Positions 53,688 to 62,302 of a stretch of DNA of 64,000 bases are shown here, in pieces. The translations under genes and the position numbers were made by a program. The DNA lies in contig NZ_JAATJA010000002.1 in the NCBI RefSeq assembly GCF_011927665.1, forward strand, positions 434,001 to 498,000, read 5' to 3'. Numbering within the stretch: the first letter of the stretch is position 1; each line of letters opens with the position of its first letter. Below the pieces are notes generated by a model. It made no database searches. It saw only the letters and a program-made list of their open reading frames with translations, and was not told the origin of the DNA. Origin of the DNA: Desulfobaculum xiamenense. GTDB taxonomy: Bacteria; Desulfobacterota; Desulfovibrionia; Desulfovibrionales; Desulfovibrionaceae.

Positions 53688-55391
53688 CTACTTGTCGGAC
53701 TTCTGCTGGATCTTGGCCCAGCTGTCGCGCAGGGAGGCCGTGCGGTTGAAGACCGGATGGCCGGGGCGGGAGTCCTTCACGTCGGCGCAGAAGTAGCCCT
53801 TGCGCTCGAACTGGCAGACCGTGCCGGGCTTCATGTCCGCGAGGGACGGCTCTACGCGGCAGTCGGTCAGCACCGTGAGCGAGTCGGGATTCAGGTTGTC
53901 GAGGAAGGTGCCGTCGTCCTCGACGTCCATGGGATCGGTCTTGGAGAAGAGGTGGTCGTACAGGCGCACCTCCACGGGCAGGGCGTGGCGCGCGCTGACC
54001 CAGTGTAGGGTGCCCTTGACCTTGCGGCCGTCCTTGGACCAGCCGCCGCGGGTTTCGGGATCGTAGGTGCAGTGGATTTCGGTGATGGTGCCGTTTTCGT
54101 CCTTCACCACGTCCTGACAGGTGACGTAGTAGGAGAAGCGAAGCCGCACCTCGCGCCCCGGAGCGAGGCGGAAGTATTTCGCGGGCGGCTCTTCCATGAA
54201 GTCCTCGCGCTCGATGTACAGCTCGCGGCAGAAGGGTACCTTGCGGCTGCCCATGGATTCGTCCTCGGGGTGGTAGGGCATTTCGAACTCTTCCACCAGA
54301 TCCTCGGGGTAGTTGGTGATGACCACCTTCACCGGATCGAGGACGCCGAGCACGCGCGGGGCGGCGGCGTTGAGATTCTCGCGCACGCAGTGCTCCAGCA
54401 GGGCGATGTCCACGGTGCTGTCGGCCTTGGCCACGCCGATGCGCTCGCAGAACTCGCGCAGGGCGGCGGCGGGGTAGCCGCGACGGCGGATGCCGCTCAG
54501 GGTGGGCATGCGCGGGTCGTCCCAGCCGGAGACGTGGCCTTCCTGCACGAGCTGGATGAGCTTGCGCTTGGAGAGCACGGTGTAGGTCAGGTTCAGGCGG
54601 GCGAACTCGTACTGGTGCGGGCGCGGGGCGATGCCCAGCGTGTCGAGCACCCAGTCGTAGAGGGCACGGTTGTTCTCGAATTCCAGCGTGCAGACGGAGT
54701 GCGTGATGCCTTCGATGGCGTCGGAGAGGCAGTGGGCGAAGTCGTACATGGGGTAGATGCACCACGCGTCGCCGGTGCGGTGGTGGTGCGCCCTGCGGAT
54801 GCGATAGATGGTGGGGTCGCGCAGGACCACGTTGGGGTGCGTCATGTCGATCTTCGCGCGCAGCACGCGGGAGCCGTCCTCGAATTCGCCAGCGCGCATG
54901 CGTCGGAACAGGTCGAGGTTCTCGTCCACGCCGCGGCTGCGGTACGGGCTCTCGGTGCCGGGCTCGGTGAGGGTGCCGCGATACTTGCGGATTTCCTCGG
55001 CCGAAAGGTCGTCCACGTAGGCCTTGCCCATGCTGATGAGCTTTTCGGCATAGCCGTAGAGGCGCTCGAAGTAGTCAGAGGCGAAGAACTGGCGGTCCTG
55101 CCAGTCGAAGCCCAGCCAGCGCACGTCTTCCTTGATGGATTCGACGTATTCGACATCTTCCTTCACGGGGTTGGTGTCGTCGAGGCGCAGGTTGCACTGG
55201 CCCGAATATTCCTCGGCAAGGCCGAAGTTCAGGCAGATGGACTTGGCGTGTCCAAGGTGCAGGTAGCCGTTCGGCTCCGGGGGGAAGCGGGTGTGGACCT
55301 TCTCCACCTTGCCCGAGGCCAGATCCTCGTCGATGATGGTCCGGATGAAGTGTTTCACGCGGCCGGTTTCGTTGCTTTCAGGCTCTGCCAT
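53688..55391 (-). CDS. glnS: Glutaminyl-tRNA synthetase
   Basis: A 567-residue class I synthetase that charges tRNA-Gln. The HIGH motif is in [16 protein letters not shown], the KMSKS-type loop in [11 protein letters not shown], and [13 protein letters not shown] is also typical. The start at 55391 has an AGAGGAAAG site upstream. The frame is open for 62 more codons but those carry no similarity. Direct Gln charging means the gatCAB route is not needed for Gln in this organism, which is common but not universal in its group. Confidence 0.97.
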   Translation of the reverse strand: MAEPESNETGRVKHFIRTIIDEDLASGKVEKVHTRFPPEPNGYLHLGHAKSICLNFGLAEEYSGQCNLRLDDTNPVKEDVEYVESIKEDVRWLGFDWQDRQFFASDYFERLYGYAEKLISMGKAYVDDLSAEEIRKYRGTLTEPGTESPYRSRGVDENLDLFRRMRAGEFEDGSRVLRAKIDMTHPNVVLRDPTIYRIRRAHHHRTGDAWCIYPMYDFAHCLSDAIEGITHSVCTLEFENNRALYDWVLDTLGIAPRPHQYEFARLNLTYTVLSKRKLIQLVQEGHVSGWDDPRMPTLSGIRRRGYPAAALREFCERIGVAKADSTVDIALLEHCVRENLNAAAPRVLGVLDPVKVVITNYPEDLVEEFEMPYHPEDESMGSRKVPFCRELYIEREDFMEEPPAKYFRLAPGREVRLRFSYYVTCQDVVKDENGTITEIHCTYDPETRGGWSKDGRKVKGTLHWVSARHALPVEVRLYDHLFSKTDPMDVEDDGTFLDNLNPDSLTVLTDCRVEPSLADMKPGTVCQFERKGYFCADVKDSRPGHPVFNRTASLRDSWAKIQQKSDK

Positions 55392-55649
55392 GTGTCTTTC
55401 CTCTGTATGGGCGTCGTTGTCGGGATATGACCCGAGTATCGCATGAATGTTTCGTATGCGCCACGGTTTGCGCATGCGGTGCGGGGTATGTGGCGCGGGT
55501 AGCTCGTGCATACGGAAAAAGGCCGGAGCGGTCAAACGGCGGCGATGCGGCGCGTGTCGGTTAGACCCGCGCCGCACAAGGATTCCCGCCCCATGCGTCC
55601 CAGTGCGCGTAGCGCGGCGAAATGGGGAACGTGCCGCGTGCGTGCCCGG

Positions 55650-57095
55650 CTAGCGCGCCATTCCCGTGGCTATGTCGCCAAGGACGGACAGGCCGTTTTC
55701 GATCTCTGGCGTCCATGCGCCGCCGCAGCTCAGGCGGATGAAGTTGTTGAACTTGTTCTGAGTGGAGAAGATGCTCCCCGGCGCGATGCCGACCCCTTCG
55801 GCCTTGGCCGCGTAGAAGTACTTTACGGAATCGACGCTCTCGGGCAGCTCCACCCACAGCACCATGCCGCCCTGCGGCCGCGTGACGCGCGTTCCCGGCG
55901 GGAAGTGGCGGCCCATGTGCAGGTGCATGGTGTCCGCCTGCTTGGCGAAGGCTGCGCGTAGGCGCTTGATGTGACGTTCGTAGAGGCCTTGGCGCAGAAA
56001 TTCCGCCACGGCCATCTGGGTGGGGCTTGCGCCGCAGACGTTGGTGGTGGCCTTGATTTCAAGGGCCTTGTCGCGGAAGCGGCCCGGAACCATCCAGCCG
56101 ATGCGGTAGCCGGGGGCGATGGTCTTGGAGAAGGACGAGCACAGCACCACGAGGCCGCGCTCGTCGAAATGCTTGAAGGTGGCCGGGCGCACCGGGCCGA
56201 AGTGCAGATCGCCCGCCACGTCGTCCTCCACGAGTGGGATGTCGCGCTCGGCGAGCATGGACACGATTTCCTTCTTGGCGTCGTCCGGGGTGAGGCTGCC
56301 GTCCGGGTTGTTGAAATTCGGCGAGAAGATGCAGGCCCGGATGTCGTACTTGTCGAGCACCTCGCGCAGTTCGGCGGGGTCTATGCCGTAGTTGGGGCAC
56401 GAGGAGATTTCCACCACGCGCAGCCCGAGGGTTTCGAGCAGTTGCAGGAAGCAGTAGTAGCTTGGCGACTGGATGCACACGATGTCGCCGGGGCGGGTGA
56501 GGCTTCGTAGGGTGATGTAGACGGCCTCTATGGCGCCGTTGGTGATGATCATGTCGTCCGGGCCGAAGCGGTCGCCGCGCTCAAGCGCCTGAAAGGCGAG
56601 CTGTCGGCGCAGCTCCGGATTGCCGGAGACGGTCTCGTAGGCCAGCGAGGTGTCGGCGTTCTCGCGCACCACCTGATTCATGATGCGGGCCATGGACTTG
56701 CCGGGCAGGAGCTCCGTGCCGGGGCAGATGACGCCGAGCGGCACGATTTCCTTGTTGCCCACGGTTTCGAGCACGGTGAGGATGAGCTTGTTGCGGCTCA
56801 CGCGCTTGGGCTCGGCGGGGGTCGGGTCGCAGCGCGTGGGCGCGGGCAGCCGGTGCGAGGACGCCCGCACGAAGAAGCCCGAACGCGGGCGCGATTCCAC
56901 CACGCCCTTCTTTTCCAGCTCCACGTAGGCCTGGCTGATGGTGGATATGGACAGGCTCATGGTGCGCGACAGGGTGCGTAGCGAGGGGAGCTTGTCCCCC
57001 CGGCCGAGCGTGCCGGACTCGATGAGGCCCATGATGTGCTGCTCTACCGACTGGTAGCGGAATTGGTCCTTCCAGTTTTCCGTCTGTTCGATCAT
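55650..57095 (-). CDS. MocR/PdxR-type regulator: GntR DNA-binding domain fused to aminotransferase fold
   Basis: A 481-residue protein. Residues 15-80 form a GntR winged helix (GDKLPSLRTLSRTMSLSIST); from residue 110 it has a PLP aminotransferase fold with NPDGSLTPDD, the PLP lysine in SSFSKTIAPGYRIGW, and GGMVLWVELP. Such proteins sense an amino acid or vitamin B6 and control a nearby gene. The ATG at 57095 is chosen because AAGGGA precedes it. The neighbouring 800-base gap contains a candidate structured RNA; no obvious target enzyme is adjacent. Confidence 0.92.
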   Translation of the reverse strand: MIEQTENWKDQFRYQSVEQHIMGLIESGTLGRGDKLPSLRTLSRTMSLSISTISQAYVELEKKGVVESRPRSGFFVRASSHRLPAPTRCDPTPAEPKRVSRNKLILTVLETVGNKEIVPLGVICPGTELLPGKSMARIMNQVVRENADTSLAYETVSGNPELRRQLAFQALERGDRFGPDDMIITNGAIEAVYITLRSLTRPGDIVCIQSPSYYCFLQLLETLGLRVVEISSCPNYGIDPAELREVLDKYDIRACIFSPNFNNPDGSLTPDDAKKEIVSMLAERDIPLVEDDVAGDLHFGPVRPATFKHFDERGLVVLCSSFSKTIAPGYRIGWMVPGRFRDKALEIKATTNVCGASPTQMAVAEFLRQGLYERHIKRLRAAFAKQADTMHLHMGRHFPPGTRVTRPQGGMVLWVELPESVDSVKYFYAAKAEGVGIAPGSIFSTQNKFNNFIRLSCGGAWTPEIENGLSVLGDIATGMAR

Positions 57096-57922
57096 TGGCG
57101 TTCCCTTGGAAACCAACTGTTATGGTCACGATCGGGTGCGTGCCCGATCTGTACTGATTGCAGATGCGCTGGTGGGTTGTTTGAAACGGGGCAAAGGCCT
57201 GCACCCCGCAGTGGAACAGAGTTTTTCTCGGCTTGCCCGCTGTCTGGCGGGGCAGGGGGAAAAAACTGTATCGCCTATTTTTTTTTCAATCTGTATCTGT
57301 CCCGGTGACAGATTCCGTGTTTTACTGCTTCCCGTCAAGACGAAATCAGCGGGCGTAGGGCACCCCTCCCGATCCCCGCTGAACGGTATCCCTTCCCTAT
57401 GCGAAGCCGTCAGATCGGGAGTGTTGCGAATCGAATCCGAACCGACGGTGACAGGGCCGAAGCGAAAGCTTCGGCCCTGTTTTTTTGTCTTTTTTTCCGC
57501 TGCCGCCTGTGCGCGCCCTACCTCGCCCCATCTGAATCGGTGCAGTTTGCGCCCCTCTGATTTGCCTCGCCACCCCTTCGCGAGGGTTTCACCCCGTCCC
57601 CTGTATTCCTGTCGGTCGTTCCTCATGGCGATTTCGCCAGTCCCTCCGCGTCGTTTTCCGTACGGATTGCGCGCGCATCCGTTCATGGGCTATCATGTCC
57701 TGTCCGGGCAAGTGCATGGGGCATTGGTCCGTTGTGTTGGACGGGCGCCCGGATGGCGCTCTTTGCCTTGTACACTTTTCCTGTGGTCATCAAGACACGG
57801 GCAGGCCATGTTGAATCGGTTTTGGACCGAGTGACCCGCCATGGGCGGAAAACGGGAACCTGGGGGATGATGACGCCGAACGGTACTGATCGGACGCCCT
57901 GTGCCGCCGAGAGGTGTGCCGC
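57096..57922 (+). other. Long intergenic gap upstream of the glycosyltransferase cluster
   Basis: Besides the RNA candidate listed next, the gap has an AT-rich stretch (57275-57300, TATTTTTTTTTCAATCTGTA) that could be a promoter, and a 435-base part (57488-57922) in which I see nothing specific except the ribosome-binding site of the first glycosyltransferase gene. Confidence 0.5.
57340..57487 (+). ncRNA. Candidate structured RNA ending in a strong terminator
   Basis: CTCCCGATC (57366-57374) can pair perfectly with GATCGGGAG (57413-57421), and CAGCGGG (57347-57353) with CCCGCTG (57375-57381). The second pairing encloses one arm of the first, so they form either a pseudoknot or mutually exclusive states. 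The element ends in AGGGCCGAAGC/GCTTCGGCCCT with seven T (57451-57487). No open frame fits. It could be a small RNA or a regulatory leader. Confidence 0.4.
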
Positions 57923-58825
57923 GTGATCGTGGTGCGCCTCATGGGCGGAGTGGGCAATCAGATGTTCCAGTATGCGGCGGGGCGCGCCTTGGCCTTGCGC
58001 CTTGAGGCCCCGTTGCGCCTCGATCTGTCGTCCTTTCCGGACGAGCGCGGGCGGGAGTTCGCGCTTGGCTCGCTGCCTCTGTGTGCCGAGGTCGTCACCT
58101 CCGCCGAGCTGGAGTGTTTTCCGCCGGTAGCCGCCGCGCCCAGCGGGGGCAGGGCCGCGCGCATGCTGCGGCGGATTGCCTGCCGCGTGCGCGGCGCGCG
58201 GCGAAGTGGCGGCCCCCTTCGCTTTCGCGAACCGCATTTCCATTACGCCTCGGCCTTCGAGCGCCTGACCGGGGACGTCTATCTCGACGGCTATTGGCAG
58301 AGCGAACGCTATTTCGCCGCCGCATCGTCCACCGTGGCCAAGGAACTGACCCTTGCCGAGCCGCAGGACGCCCGCAATGCGGAACTGGCCGCGCGCATTC
58401 TTTCTTCGGACTCGGTGAGCGTGCACGTGCGCCGGGGCGACTACGTCCACGACCCCACGCTGGCGGGGCTTTACGCCGAGCTCTCGCCGGACTGGTACCG
58501 CCGCGCCGCGCTTATGGCCGCGAGCGGGCTTGCCGCCCCGGAATTCTTCGTCTTTTCGGATGACCCGGATTGGGTGCGCGGGCATCTGGACTTCGGCCAC
58601 CCGTTGACCGTGGTCGATCACAACGCGGGTGCGCCGCTTGCGGACATGCGGCTTATGAGCCTGTGCGGGCGGCACGTCATCGCCAATTCGAGTTTCAGTT
58701 GGTGGGGAGCGTGGCTGGACCGCCGGCCCGGAGCGGTGGTGCTGGCCCCGGCGAAGTGGTTCGGCCCGCGCCGGGCGCGGCGCAGGATCGACGACCTCTA
58801 TCCCGCAACGTGGAGGCGGACATGA
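57923..58825 (+). CDS. Glycosyltransferase family 11 (alpha-1,2-fucosyltransferase type)
   Basis: A 300-residue enzyme. It begins IVVRLMGGVGNQMFQYAAGR, the hallmark of GT11, with HVRRGDYV in the middle and NSSFSWWGAWL near the end, the donor-binding motifs of the family. The GTG at 57923 is chosen because GAGAGG lies eight bases upstream and family members start there; another GTG lies nine bases earlier. It probably adds fucose or a related sugar to a surface glycan. It is the first gene of a coupled series of five glycosyltransferase genes. Confidence 0.88.
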   Translation: MIVVRLMGGVGNQMFQYAAGRALALRLEAPLRLDLSSFPDERGREFALGSLPLCAEVVTSAELECFPPVAAAPSGGRAARMLRRIACRVRGARRSGGPLRFREPHFHYASAFERLTGDVYLDGYWQSERYFAAASSTVAKELTLAEPQDARNAELAARILSSDSVSVHVRRGDYVHDPTLAGLYAELSPDWYRRAALMAASGLAAPEFFVFSDDPDWVRGHLDFGHPLTVVDHNAGAPLADMRLMSLCGRHVIANSSFSWWGAWLDRRPGAVVLAPAKWFGPRRARRRIDDLYPATWRRT

Positions 58826-59886
58826 CCCCGGCGGTGTCGGTGCTCATGGCCGTGCGCGACGGCGAGCGGTGGCTCGGGCACGCCGTTGAGAGCGTTCTCG
58901 CCCAAAGCTGTGCCGATTTCGAATGCATCGTGGTGGACGATGCCTCGACCGACACAAGCCGCGACATTCTCGCTGCGTGCGGCGATGCGCGGGTGCGGTG
59001 TATCGTCAACGAGCGGCGGCTCGGCCTTGCGGCGTCGCTGAACCGCGCCCTCGCGGCGGCGCGCGGCGCGGTGGTGGCACGGCAGGACGCCGACGACGAG
59101 TCGCGGCCCGAGCGTCTGGAGCGGCAGATGGCCTTTTTGGCGGCGCATCCCGAGGTGGGCGTGGTCGGTACCGGGGTGGACATGGTGGACGACGAGGGGC
59201 GTCCGGCGGGTGAGTATCTGCTGTATCCCGACCACGCGCGGATTTCGTGGGCGCTGTGCTTCGGGCATCCCTTCGCGCATCCCTCGGTCTGCCTGCGAAC
59301 GGAGCTTTTGCGCCGTGTGGGCGGCTACGACGAATCCTTCGGCGCGGCGCAGGATCACGACCTGTGGACCCGGCTGGCCGGGCGTACGCGCTTCGCCAAC
59401 CTTGACGAGCGCTTCGTTGTCTACCGCCGTCATGACGCGTCGGTGAGTAGCGCCCGTGCCGGACGCCAGCGCGAGGCCGACGCGCGGGCGCGGGCCGCGC
59501 ATCTGTCGTGGCTGACGGGGCGGCACGTGGACGAGGCGGAACTGTTCTGGAACGCGCTACCTGCGGCGGTGCCCGGTGCCGTCGAACTCGCGCCGGAGCG
59601 GGCCGTGGCGGGGCTTGTGGCCTATGCGCGGCTGGTGGTCGAGGCGCGGCGGGCCTTTGCCCGGCGTATGCGCTGTGACGCAGCCGAGGCGCGGGCCGTG
59701 GACCGCCTTGCGGGGCGGCGGCTGTGGAACGTAGGTGCCGCCCTTGCGCGGGTGTCGGTGCCGTGGGCGGCGTGGGCGGTCGCGCGGGCCATGGCGCTGG
59801 ACCCGGCGCTTGCGGGGAGGGAAGCCCGGAGCGGGCTACGGCGCACAGTGGCGCGGCTGCTGCGGCGCGCGGAGGACGCGGGATGA
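58822..59886 (+). CDS. Glycosyltransferase family 2 protein
   Basis: A 354-residue protein with the GT2 fold: SVLMAVRDGERWLGHAVESV, IVVDDASTDTSRDIL, the metal-binding ARQDADDES and GGYDESFGAAQDHDLWTRL. The C-terminal 120 residues are helical and Ala/Arg-rich. Its start overlaps the previous stop by ATGA. It likely transfers a sugar from a nucleotide donor in the cytoplasm during glycan assembly. Confidence 0.88.
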   Translation: MTPAVSVLMAVRDGERWLGHAVESVLAQSCADFECIVVDDASTDTSRDILAACGDARVRCIVNERRLGLAASLNRALAAARGAVVARQDADDESRPERLERQMAFLAAHPEVGVVGTGVDMVDDEGRPAGEYLLYPDHARISWALCFGHPFAHPSVCLRTELLRRVGGYDESFGAAQDHDLWTRLAGRTRFANLDERFVVYRRHDASVSSARAGRQREADARARAAHLSWLTGRHVDEAELFWNALPAAVPGAVELAPERAVAGLVAYARLVVEARRAFARRMRCDAAEARAVDRLAGRRLWNVGAALARVSVPWAAWAVARAMALDPALAGREARSGLRRTVARLLRRAEDAG

Positions 59887-61115
59887 GGATTCTCCACGTC
59901 AATCTCAACCTCGTCGAGGGCGGGCTCGAACGCGTTATGGCCTTGCAGTGCGCGGGCCTTGCCGCGCGCGGGCACGACAATCTCGTTCTGCACGGACGTC
60001 CCGAGCGGCCGGACTGCGCCGTGGACGGGGCGCGGTGTGCGTGCGTGCCGTGGGTCACCCATGTCCGCTGCCCGGACCTTGGCGACAGGCTGGCCGATGT
60101 GCGCGAGCTGCTGCGGCGCGAGCGGCCGGACGTGGCGCTCCTCAACCATGTGTTTTGTCCCGAACTGGTGGACCTGCTGACGCGGGAGCTACCCTGCGTG
60201 CGCTTCGTGCACGACGTGGAACTGGTTTGCTGCGGCAGGAAGATGCTCAACCGTCGGACGCCGAGCGGCGCGCCGGAGCCGTGCCTGTTTCCCCTCGGCC
60301 CATTGTGTCAGGCGCGGGCCTACATCCACCGATGCATGCCGCGCGACCCGCGCATCGGGTTGCCGCTCATCACCGCGCGGTGGCGCATTGTGCGCATGCA
60401 CCGTTCCCGCACGCGCATGGCCGCTCCGAGCGGATACATCCGTGGGGTGCTCCTGCACAACGGCTTCGCCCCGGCGCGGGTGCAGGTCATCGAACATTTT
60501 GTGCCGACGCCGCATGGCGAGCCGTCTGGCCCGCAGTTTCCGGCGGATGCGCCGCCGCTGGTCCTCTTCGCGGCGCGGGTGAACAAGGGCAAGGGGCTGG
60601 ACGTGCTCCTCGCGGCCCTTGCACACCTGCCGCGCCCGGTTCGGTTGGTGGTGGCCGGAGACGGGCCGGACCTCCCGGCCATGCGGGAACTGGCCGAACG
60701 CCTCGGCGTGGCGGCGAGCGTGGAATTCGCGGGCTGGATGGACCGCATGGAGCTTGAGGCGCTGCGTGCGCGGGCGGCGTTGGCCGTGGTTCCCTCGGTG
60801 TGTCCGGAGTCCTTCGCGCTGGTGGGGCTGGAGGCCATGGCCCACGCCCTGCCCGTGGTGGGCAGCGACAGCGGCGGCATTACGCAGTGGCTGGAGCACG
60901 GCGTCACGGGGCTACTGGTCCCCCCGCGCGACGCGGCGGCTCTCGCCGGGGCCATGGACGCCATCCTTGCAGATCAGAAATTGGCGCGATCCATGGGGCG
61001 CGCTGGGTATGCGGCCGTGCGTGGGCGCTTCACCCCCGAGCGCCATCTCGACGCGCTGGAGGCGCTTCTTGCGCTGGCAGCGTCCGAGGGCGCGTACGCC
61101 GGGAGGGCTTCCTGA
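59883..61115 (+). CDS. Glycosyltransferase family 4 protein
   Basis: A 410-residue GT-B enzyme. NLVEGGLERVM opens the N-terminal acceptor domain; the donor half has LFAARVNKGKGLDVLL, VVAGDGPDLPAM, and PSVCPESFALVGLEAMAHA, with the conserved E-x7-E. The middle part carries a Cys-rich stretch (ELVCCGRKM) often seen in this GT4 subset. Coupled by a start-stop overlap to its neighbours. Confidence 0.88.
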   Translation: MRILHVNLNLVEGGLERVMALQCAGLAARGHDNLVLHGRPERPDCAVDGARCACVPWVTHVRCPDLGDRLADVRELLRRERPDVALLNHVFCPELVDLLTRELPCVRFVHDVELVCCGRKMLNRRTPSGAPEPCLFPLGPLCQARAYIHRCMPRDPRIGLPLITARWRIVRMHRSRTRMAAPSGYIRGVLLHNGFAPARVQVIEHFVPTPHGEPSGPQFPADAPPLVLFAARVNKGKGLDVLLAALAHLPRPVRLVVAGDGPDLPAMRELAERLGVAASVEFAGWMDRMELEALRARAALAVVPSVCPESFALVGLEAMAHALPVVGSDSGGITQWLEHGVTGLLVPPRDAAALAGAMDAILADQKLARSMGRAGYAAVRGRFTPERHLDALEALLALAASEGAYAGRAS

Positions 61116-62302
61116 TGCGCATCCTCGCCCTGTCCCCGACCTTCCTGCCCGCCGTGGGCGGTGCCGAACTCCTCGTGTTGCATGTCCTGCGGCGTCTCGC
61201 CCTGCGGCACGAGGTGCGGCTGGTCACTCCGGTGCTGTCGGAGGCGATTCTTTCGAGCATTGGCGACCCGGGCTACGATCATCTGGTGAATTTCGAGGTG
61301 GAGCGCTACCGCGACGCGGTGAGCCTCATGCGTATCCGGGGGCATCGCGTCACGGGGGGGCTCATTCCGCCGTTCTCCCTGTCGGCCGTGGCCGCCGTGC
61401 ACCGCGCCGTGCGCCGTTTTCGTCCGCATGTGCTCAATGTTCACTACTGCATGCCCACGGGCCTTGCAGTGCCGTACGCGCGCAGCGTCCTTGGCGTGCC
61501 TGCTGTGTTGTCCCTGACCGGGCGCGACGTGCCCGGCCCCGGCGTGCCGCGTTTGTGGCGGATGTGGCATCGGCTGGTGGGGGGAGCCTCGACGGAGACG
61601 ACCTTCATCACCGACTGGTGCCGCCGGGCGGTGTGGGGTGCGCAGTCCCGGCGCGGGCACATCATTCCGGGCGGCGTGGATATGGCCGACCGGGAAGACC
61701 CGGCCCGAAGCTGCGAACTGCGGGAACGCTTCGGTGTGCCGAACGGGGGCCGTCTGCTCTTCGCGCTGCAACGCTTCGATCCGGTCAAGCGCGTGGGCGT
61801 GCTGGTGCGGGCCATGCCGGGCATCCTGCGCCGCGAGCCGGGGGCCGTGCTGGTCATTGGCGGCAAGGGGGCGCAGCTTGAGCGTGTGCGCTCGCTGGCC
61901 GAGGTACTTGGCGTGGCGCGCCACGTGCATTTTCCGGGTTTCGTGCCCGACGCCGAGGTGTATCCGCTGCTCATGGCCTCGGACTTGTTCGTGTTCCATT
62001 CGACCTACGAGACCTTCGGCATCGTGGCGGCGCAGGCCATGGCCTGCGGGCGGGCCGTGGTGGCCTCGGCGGACCCGGCACTGTCGGAGGTGGTGGAGCA
62101 CGGGCGGACCGGGCTGCTGGTTCCCGTGGGCGATCATGAGGCGTTTGCCGATGCCGTGTGCGATCTGCTGGCCGACGACGCACGGCGTCGGACCATGGGC
62201 GAGGCCGGATACCGCCGCGCCTGCGCTGAATATTCGTGGGATGCGGTGGCCGATGGCTACGAGCGCGTGCTGTGCGCCGCCTCGGGGGAGGACTGCCCAT
62301 GA
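61115..62302 (+). CDS. Glycosyltransferase family 4 protein
   Basis: A 395-residue GT-B enzyme beginning ILALSPTFLPAVGGAELLV, with VHYCMPTGLAVPYARS in the acceptor half and FALQRFDPVKRVGVLVRAM, FHSTYETFGIVAAQAMACG in the donor half. Stop and start codons overlap with the genes on both sides. The sugar specificity cannot be read from the sequence. Confidence 0.88.
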   Translation: MRILALSPTFLPAVGGAELLVLHVLRRLALRHEVRLVTPVLSEAILSSIGDPGYDHLVNFEVERYRDAVSLMRIRGHRVTGGLIPPFSLSAVAAVHRAVRRFRPHVLNVHYCMPTGLAVPYARSVLGVPAVLSLTGRDVPGPGVPRLWRMWHRLVGGASTETTFITDWCRRAVWGAQSRRGHIIPGGVDMADREDPARSCELRERFGVPNGGRLLFALQRFDPVKRVGVLVRAMPGILRREPGAVLVIGGKGAQLERVRSLAEVLGVARHVHFPGFVPDAEVYPLLMASDLFVFHSTYETFGIVAAQAMACGRAVVASADPALSEVVEHGRTGLLVPVGDHEAFADAVCDLLADDARRRTMGEAGYRRACAEYSWDAVADGYERVLCAASGEDCP

